From the NCBI GenBank assembly GCA_023426435.1, contig JAFAAS010000053.1, positions 28,953 through 92,952 of the forward strand: 64,000 bases of DNA, written 5' to 3'. How positions within the stretch are numbered: position 1 is the stretch's first letter; each line of letters opens with the position of its first letter. The notes under the pieces are model-generated. The model was given only the letters and a program-made list of their open reading frames with translations. It was not told the origin of the DNA and did no database searches. The position numbers and the translations under genes are program-made. The DNA is from Verrucomicrobiota bacterium. GTDB lineage: Bacteria; Verrucomicrobiota; Verrucomicrobiia; Opitutales; Opitutaceae. Positions 58,505 through 64,000 of the stretch are shown here, one piece after another.

Positions 58505-60277
58505 ATGCCGCGTCCGCGCAACTTCCAGGAGTGGGTTCATTGGCTCGAGATGGGCGAGGGCGCTCGATGGGTGCGGCTGGTCGCGGTGCTGCTCGGCGTG
58601 CTGGTGCTTTCGTTGAAGATTTCGCACGGGCAATTTCGCGGGATCACGAGCGAAGCCGCATTCGTTCAAGCCGACGCGGGCCGCCAGCTCGCACGAGGCG
58701 AAGGGTTCACGACGCTCGTCAACTATCCGCAAACGGCCGCGTATCTTGCGGCGCGGGGAGAACGGTTCGATCCGTCGCGGGCGTATCCAGAACTTCATCA
58801 CGCGCCGCTCTATTCCATGGCGATCGGCGGCGCGCTGAAACTCCTGCCCGAACGCTGGCGCAATGCGTTGTTCGCCGCGGCGCCGGAGCCGCCCGACGGG
58901 TTTCGCGCCGATTACTTCCTGCTCGGCCTCAATCTTGCCCTGCTCTGGCTGGCGGCGTGGCTGACGTTCGATCTCGCGAAACGGCTTTTCGATGTTCGCA
59001 CCGCGTGGCTCGCGCTGCTCGCGCTGCTGCTCTCGGTCGGAGTCTGGCGGCAGACGCTGCTCGTCGACGGTTCGCCGCTATTGATGGCGCTCGCGGTGGG
59101 AGCGTTTTCAGTTTGGGCGCGGGTCGAAGAGCATAGCCGTGGCGCGTGGTTCGCGGGGCTTGGCGCGGTTTGCGGACTCCTCTTCCTTGCCGAATACTCG
59201 GCCGGAGCGCTGGTGTTCGTCGCGCTCGGCCATGCGGCGACGGTCGTTCGCGGGACTGCGCGTTGGAAACGCGCGGCGCTGGTCGCGGCCGGATTCGCCC
59301 TGGTTGCGACACCCTGGGTCGTGCGAAATCTGACGCTCACCGGATCGCCGACCGCGCTGGCGGTTCAGAATGTCGCGCTCAAGGCCGGCGATCCCACGGC
59401 CGAGCCGGCGACGCACCGGAATTCGCTCACCGCGGAATTGCCGGCGATCAATCTGCGCAAGCTCGGCAACAAAGTGCTCACGAGCTGGCAGGAGAATCTT
59501 GAAACGCGCGTGTGGTCCGGCGGCGCGATGTGGCTGGTCGCGTTTTTTGTGACCGGCTGGTTGTATGCGTTTCGTTCCGCGGTCGCGAATCGGCTGCGCT
59601 GGATTTTCACGATCTCGTTCGGCGTGCTGCTGGCGTCGCAGGCGCTGTTCAACTCCGGCGAATCCTCCCGCCTCGCGGCCGGCTGGCTTGCTCCGCTCGT
59701 GATCGTGTTTGGCGCGGGGTTTTTCTTTGTGCTGGTCGGCAGCAGTCCGCGTTTGAGCCAATGGCCGCGGCTTTGCGCGACCCTGTTGCTGGCGTTGCAA
59801 GCGCTGCCGCTCGCCCACGATCTGCTCGAACCGCGGCGCGTGCATTTCCAGTATCCGCCGTATTTTCCGGGCTTGTTCATCGGCATGCGGCAGGAACTCG
59901 AACGCCGGCCCGGCGCCGATCGATTCGGTATCATGGCCGACGTGCCGGCGGGCGTGGCGTGGTATGCCGATGAACGCGTGTGGTCACAGCCGGTGAAGCT
60001 TCGCGATTTTTATCAGATCACGCTGGAGCAACCGATAGCCGAGCTCCTGCTCACGCCCCACACGCTGGATCGTCCGTTCTTCTCGGAACTCGCGGCGCGT
60101 CCGATCGAGCGCAACGCGCTGAGCCGGCGGGATCCGTTTGGGGAGTGGGGCCGTGTTTACGCCGGACTTTTTACGGGCGTGTTTCCGCCCGAGTTCCCGT
60201 TGAGCGCACCGCAAAAACTGGCCGACAATCTCTACGTTCTGCTCAACCCCGCGCTGCCTCCGCCCGAGGGAAAGTAA
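58505..60277 (+). CDS. polytopic membrane protein, GT39/ArnT-like
   Basis: A 590-residue inner-membrane protein with about ten hydrophobic segments in the first 420 residues and a soluble C-terminal region. It has the layout of dolichyl-phosphate-mannose/ArnT-type lipid-linked glycosyltransferases: an early large loop with acidic and aromatic residues (ITSEAAFVQADAGRQLARGE, ELHHAPLYSMAIGGAL). The family DE motif is not clearly present, so the enzyme class is uncertain. It lies upstream of an OMP and Wzc-like gene, so a role in exopolysaccharide or surface glycan assembly is likely. Confidence 0.6.
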   Translation: MPRPRNFQEWVHWLEMGEGARWVRLVAVLLGVLVLSLKISHGQFRGITSEAAFVQADAGRQLARGEGFTTLVNYPQTAAYLAARGERFDPSRAYPELHHAPLYSMAIGGALKLLPERWRNALFAAAPEPPDGFRADYFLLGLNLALLWLAAWLTFDLAKRLFDVRTAWLALLALLLSVGVWRQTLLVDGSPLLMALAVGAFSVWARVEEHSRGAWFAGLGAVCGLLFLAEYSAGALVFVALGHAATVVRGTARWKRAALVAAGFALVATPWVVRNLTLTGSPTALAVQNVALKAGDPTAEPATHRNSLTAELPAINLRKLGNKVLTSWQENLETRVWSGGAMWLVAFFVTGWLYAFRSAVANRLRWIFTISFGVLLASQALFNSGESSRLAAGWLAPLVIVFGAGFFFVLVGSSPRLSQWPRLCATLLLALQALPLAHDLLEPRRVHFQYPPYFPGLFIGMRQELERRPGADRFGIMADVPAGVAWYADERVWSQPVKLRDFYQITLEQPIAELLLTPHTLDRPFFSELAARPIERNALSRRDPFGEWGRVYAGLFTGVFPPEFPLSAPQKLADNLYVLLNPALPPPEGK

Positions 60278-60331
60278 TTGCTTCGCCGACGACGCCAGCT
60301 CTAGCGTCCGCCCTGTCCCGCTCTCAACTCG

Positions 60332-61507
60332 ATGACCTTTGCGCGCTTGTTTTTCGTCGGCTGTCTCGCCACTGCATTGCCTGCCTGGGCCGTTTACGCG
60401 CCGTTGCCGGAACAAGACATCCAGAAGGATTTCACGGTGACCGTCCGCGGAGGCGTTTATCACGACACCAATATCTTCGGCGCCGAATCGGGGGCGATCA
60501 GCAGCACGGTCTATACGCTGCAGCCCAAACTTGCCTACAACAGTTCGCTCACGGATCAGACGTTTGCGTCGCTCGGCTACACCGCGACGATCGATCACTT
60601 CGACGAACGTCCCGGCGACAAGACGATCGACAGCCACGACTTCCTCGCGCGCATCGCGCATGCGTTTTCGTCGACCAGCAATATCGATTTCAGCGATTAC
60701 TACTCGATCGCGAAGAATCCCGAGTCGCTGCTCGCCGGTTTGCCGATCAACACCGACCAATCGCACAAGCGCAACGAGTTCAACGCGCGCTATCTCGTGA
60801 CGCCCCTGCCGAAGATCGGCGCGACGCTGAAGTTCCGCAGCATCCTTTACGACTACGACAATCCGAGCCTGGCCGCCGCGATCGATCGCGTTGAAAATCT
60901 CTTCGGCGTTTCCGGCAGCTACGATCTTCTGCCCGAGTTGAAAGGCGTGCTCGAGTATCGCCGCGAAGACATCAGCTATCGCTCGGGCGGAGCGACGAAG
61001 GACAAGGAATCGGATTTCCTCATCGGCGGTTTCGATTACGCCGTGGCGAGAAAGCTCACGCTGACGGGTCGTTTCGGCAACCAATGGCGTCAGCGTGCGG
61101 CCGAGCGCAGTTCGAGCGGCGCTTACGCGGAGTTTTCGGGCAAATACGATTACGCCCCACGGTCATTCGTCACGGGCGGTTATGTCTATACGCTCGAGGA
61201 AACGTCGAATGTGGCGCTGTATAGCGACACCCGCGTCAGCCGTTTCTTCGTGAACGTGCAGCATGCGTTGAGCGCGCTCATGGTCGCTTCGGCGTCCTAT
61301 ACCTACGAGCCGTCGGAACTCCAGGGGCGCCGCGGTGTGGCGAATGCGGACGAAACCACGCGCCGCGCCGGTGTGGCGCTGACGTGGCTGCCGACGCCGC
61401 ACTGGTCGTTTTCGGCGAATTACGATTACGACAAGATTTCGTCGGAAGCTCCCGGTCGCGGCCAGGATCGCGAACGCTACGGGGTCAGCGCGGCGTATCG
61501 GTTTTGA
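60332..61507 (+). CDS. outer-membrane beta-barrel protein (EpsL/exopolysaccharide-type)
   Basis: A 391-residue exported protein with a signal peptide (FARLFFVGCLATALPAWA) followed by alternating amphipathic strands and the C-terminal signature SAAYRF. The N-terminal FTVTVRGGVYHDTNIFGAES and repeated antiparallel strand pattern are typical of outer-membrane proteins found in exopolysaccharide clusters. Placed 54 bp after the GT39-like gene and 90 bp before the Wzc-like gene. May form or line the export pore; function inferred. Confidence 0.75.
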   Translation: MTFARLFFVGCLATALPAWAVYAPLPEQDIQKDFTVTVRGGVYHDTNIFGAESGAISSTVYTLQPKLAYNSSLTDQTFASLGYTATIDHFDERPGDKTIDSHDFLARIAHAFSSTSNIDFSDYYSIAKNPESLLAGLPINTDQSHKRNEFNARYLVTPLPKIGATLKFRSILYDYDNPSLAAAIDRVENLFGVSGSYDLLPELKGVLEYRREDISYRSGGATKDKESDFLIGGFDYAVARKLTLTGRFGNQWRQRAAERSSSGAYAEFSGKYDYAPRSFVTGGYVYTLEETSNVALYSDTRVSRFFVNVQHALSALMVASASYTYEPSELQGRRGVANADETTRRAGVALTWLPTPHWSFSANYDYDKISSEAPGRGQDRERYGVSAAYRF

Positions 61508-61597
61508 GCGCCATCCGCGACGGGAAGGATCGTGGGCGTGGCAGGGCACAATGAGCTTGCCGGTTTTTAGCCTGGCGCGTTCTCTCGGCGCGATTTC

Positions 61598-63781
61598 ATG
61601 GCTTCACTTTCCGCCAGCCGGGACTCCGCCTCGCTCGCCGATTTCCTCCAGCTGCTCCGCCTCCGCAAGGCCCTGATCGCGCTGATCCTCGCGCTGGTGG
61701 TGGTCACCACGATCGCGGTCACCGCGTTCCTCCCCAAGTGGTATCTCGCGACGACCAAGATCCGCGTCGAAAAACCCGAAGGCGAGGTGAAGCTCTTTCA
61801 GACGCAGAGCAACGCCTACTACGATCCCTACTTTTTGCAGGATCAGTTTCGGATCATGCAGTCCGAGAAGATCCTTTATCCGGTCATCGAAAACCTGCGG
61901 CTCAACCAGCGCCTCGCCCCGCTGCTCGACGCGTCCGGCGCGCTGCCCTCCGCGATCACCTATCGCTACCTCACGCGGGAAATGCTGCGCATCGAATCGC
62001 AGCGCAATTCCTCGCTGATCGAGATCAACGTCTTCGCGCAGGACGCTGCGCTGGCCGCGGATATCGCGAATGAGATCGCGCGCGTGTATTCCGACGATCG
62101 GATTGCTTTTGCGACGGCGGAGCAGCGCGACGGGCTCGCGCAATTGCGGAAGGAACTCGAGTCGCAGGAGCGCGTGGTCAGCGCGCAACGCGACGCCCTG
62201 GAAAAGCTGCGCAACGACCTGAACATCTCCGGCGTCGATCTCAATGCGCGCTACTCCGACATGGAGATCGAGACGCTGCGGCAGATGCAGAATTCGTTGA
62301 TCGCGTTGAGCGTCGACGCGATCGGTCGTCGCACGCGTTGGGAGCGATTTCGCAGCATTCCGGCCAGCGAACGCCTGAGCCTCGTCAACTCCGAGCTGAT
62401 TCAAGATCCGAACATCCAGAACCTGCTTCAGGCGTATTTGATCGCTGACCAGAACGTGACCAAGCTGGCGGGTCGATTGGGCGAGGCGCATCCGGATTTT
62501 GTTTCGGCGATCGAGAATCGGGCGAAGATTCGCGAGCAGCTCGACGGCCAGCTTCGCGGCTACGAAAGCGCGCTCGAAATCGCTTACAAGGAAGCGGAGT
62601 CGCGCGTGGCCGAGCTCAAGGAGCAGCTCGGCCAGGCGAAAGTGGAGCAAATCCTTTCGGCGCGGGAGCGGATGCGACCGTTCGAGGAGGCGGCGCAGAA
62701 GCTCGAGGACGAGACGCGTCTGCTCACCACCTTGAAGCTGACCCTGCGCCAGCGGGAAATCGATTTTCAGGTGCCGAAGCGAACGATCGAAATTTTGAAT
62801 ACGGCCGAACCCGCGCGCCGGCCCAGCCGCCCGAGCTGGCCGTTGAACCTAACCGTCGCATTTCTCTTTGGGTCGCTGCTCGGCGTCGGTGTGGCGGTGC
62901 TGCTCGAGTATTTCGACACGAGCTTCCGCAGCGTGGCGGATGTGGAGACGCGACTGAAACTCCCGGTGTTGGGTGTTATCCCGTTTCAACGCGAACCCCT
63001 CGGCGGCGACGACGAAGATCCGGCGGAAGCCGAGCCGTATCGCGTGTTGCACACGAATCTGAATCTGGCGCTCAAGGCGGGACAGCCGGGAAGCTTCGTG
63101 ATTTTCTCGGCCGGTCCGGGGGAGGGTAAGTCCACGACTTTGCACCGTCTCGCGCAGCTGACGGGCTTGGCGGGCGAACGGGTGATCCTGATCGATTCGG
63201 ATTTGCGGCGGCCGTCGCAGCACCGGCTGGCGGAGCGTCCGCGGGAGCCGGGCTTGAGCGAGTTTCTGCTCGATCGAAAGCCGTTGGATGCGGTGATTCA
63301 GAAAGAGATCGCGCCGAACCTGGATTTCATCCCGAGCGGCGCGGTGCCCGGGTTTACGTTGGGGCTGTTGCATTTGAATCGCTTGCGCGAACTGGTGGCG
63401 ACGTTGCGGACGCGATACGACAAGATCGTTTTCGATTCGCCGCCGATCATTGGCGTCAGCGATGCGAGCGTGCTGGCCAGCGTGGTCGATGGCGCGGTGT
63501 TGTTGATCCAGCATCGTCGCAATCCGCAGAGCATGGTGGTGCGCGCGCAGCAGACGATCGAAGCGCTCAAAACGCCATTGCTCGGCGTGGTCCTCACGCA
63601 GGTGCCGGTGAACACCGGCGGCGACTACGGGTATTACACGAGCAATTATTCGTATTACAGCGATCGCGACGGGAAGCGGAAGCGCTCGTCGGGCAAGGCT
63701 TCGCGCCATCGCGGCGCGGGCGACTCGGGCGAGGGTGACCGGCTGGTGCTGCGGGAGCCGGAGTCGGGCGGCCAGCATTGA
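61598..63781 (+). CDS. Wzc/GumC-like polysaccharide co-polymerase and BY-kinase
   Basis: A 727-residue inner-membrane protein. Membrane helix 1 (ALIALILALVVVTTIAVTAF) starts the Wzz domain, followed by long periplasmic coiled coils (about 190-420), a Pro-rich Wzz end and helix 2 (LNLTVAFLFGSLLGVGVAVL). The cytoplasmic kinase has Walker A GPGEGKST at about 506 and Walker A' VILIDSDLRRPS. The C-terminus has a Tyr cluster (YGYYTSNYSYYSD) for autophosphorylation, then a basic tail. It controls polysaccharide chain length and export. Confidence 0.93.
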   Translation: MASLSASRDSASLADFLQLLRLRKALIALILALVVVTTIAVTAFLPKWYLATTKIRVEKPEGEVKLFQTQSNAYYDPYFLQDQFRIMQSEKILYPVIENLRLNQRLAPLLDASGALPSAITYRYLTREMLRIESQRNSSLIEINVFAQDAALAADIANEIARVYSDDRIAFATAEQRDGLAQLRKELESQERVVSAQRDALEKLRNDLNISGVDLNARYSDMEIETLRQMQNSLIALSVDAIGRRTRWERFRSIPASERLSLVNSELIQDPNIQNLLQAYLIADQNVTKLAGRLGEAHPDFVSAIENRAKIREQLDGQLRGYESALEIAYKEAESRVAELKEQLGQAKVEQILSARERMRPFEEAAQKLEDETRLLTTLKLTLRQREIDFQVPKRTIEILNTAEPARRPSRPSWPLNLTVAFLFGSLLGVGVAVLLEYFDTSFRSVADVETRLKLPVLGVIPFQREPLGGDDEDPAEAEPYRVLHTNLNLALKAGQPGSFVIFSAGPGEGKSTTLHRLAQLTGLAGERVILIDSDLRRPSQHRLAERPREPGLSEFLLDRKPLDAVIQKEIAPNLDFIPSGAVPGFTLGLLHLNRLRELVATLRTRYDKIVFDSPPIIGVSDASVLASVVDGAVLLIQHRRNPQSMVVRAQQTIEALKTPLLGVVLTQVPVNTGGDYGYYTSNYSYYSDRDGKRKRSSGKASRHRGAGDSGEGDRLVLREPESGGQH

Positions 63782-63884
63782 GGCGCAGCGGGTTGGGGCG
63801 GAGGCTCCGCGAGCGGCTCATGTTGGAAGATCGGCTGGTCGAAGGCCACCTGGAGCAAGGAAGATGCGGCGATCAAAATAGCAG

Positions 63885-63912
63885 TTGACGGGACCCGCGT
63901 CGGGCTTACTTC
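63885..63912 (+). promoter_or_regulatory. candidate tRNA-Gly promoter
   Basis: TTGACG at 63885-63890 with 16 bp to TACTTC at 63907-63912, 14 bp upstream of the tRNA. A good -35 and a weak -10. Confidence 0.45.
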
Positions 63913-63926
63913 TCACACCCTGTTTT

Positions 63927-63999
<73 letters not shown>

Positions 64000-64000
64000 C

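Noticed and set aside
61508..61597. Sigma-54 promoter before the Wzc-like gene (TGGCAGGGCACAATGAGC)
   Set aside because: GG and GC elements do not have the required 10-bp spacing.

Overview
The window looks like a chromosomal segment of a GC-rich Verrucomicrobiota bacterium, most likely Opitutaceae-like. The basis is the style of its TonB receptor (conserved 'SPFEV' N-terminus, C-terminal Phe, no SusD partner), a verrucomicrobial-type secreted repeat protein, a GLUG/MBG two-partner adhesin, and starts that almost never carry a Shine-Dalgarno sequence. This is inference from protein style, not from a marker gene. No phage, transposase, CRISPR array or integron was seen.

Layout. 1-1257: catalase (partial) divergent from OxyR. 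1376-2618: a stand-alone Lrp-type RAM domain protein and a LuxR regulator. 2704-16214: a type Vb two-partner secretion pair, a 3912-residue adhesin and its outer-membrane transporter. 16222-21911 (minus): lpdA, sucB and sucA, the 2-oxoglutarate dehydrogenase complex, pointing to an oxidative TCA cycle. 22093-24242: a small unknown gene plus an eIF1/SUI1-like protein, metF, and a guanidinium-type SMR exporter. 24323-29053 (minus): a GldG-type ABC system (DUF4340, GldG, permease, ATPase). 29256-30371: rlmN.

30566-56872 is the most interesting part. A lactonase and a secreted GH115 alpha-glucuronidase are followed by a secreted repeat protein, a large TonB receptor, a LacI regulator and mannonate dehydratase (UxuA). 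A co-directional run follows: RACo-type corrinoid activase, a MetH-activation-domain-like protein, an unknown 108-residue protein, a UroD-fold methyltransferase, a corrinoid protein with a C-terminal 'virulence factor' domain, a GH51 arabinofuranosidase, a MetF-MetV fusion, a pterin-binding (MtvA/AcsE-like) methyltransferase, an amidohydrolase, a homocysteine-methyltransferase-family protein and an SDR dehydrogenase. My reading is a glucurono(arabino)xylan locus with its own corrinoid- and folate-dependent O-demethylase. GH115 releases (4-O-methyl)glucuronate, the methyl group goes to the corrinoid protein and then to tetrahydrofolate, MetF/MetV oxidises it, and the demethylated uronate enters the fructuronate-mannonate-KDG route through SDR and UxuA. 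The parts are family-level calls; the substrate and pathway are inferred.

57000-63781: a sigma-54 response regulator, a polytopic GT39-like membrane protein, an outer-membrane beta-barrel and a Wzc-like chain-length/tyrosine kinase protein, a likely exopolysaccharide region. A tRNA-Gly(GCC) closes the window. Many intergenic gaps hold long imperfect hairpins or text-like direct repeats, and four genes carry the same kinds of repeat in frame.
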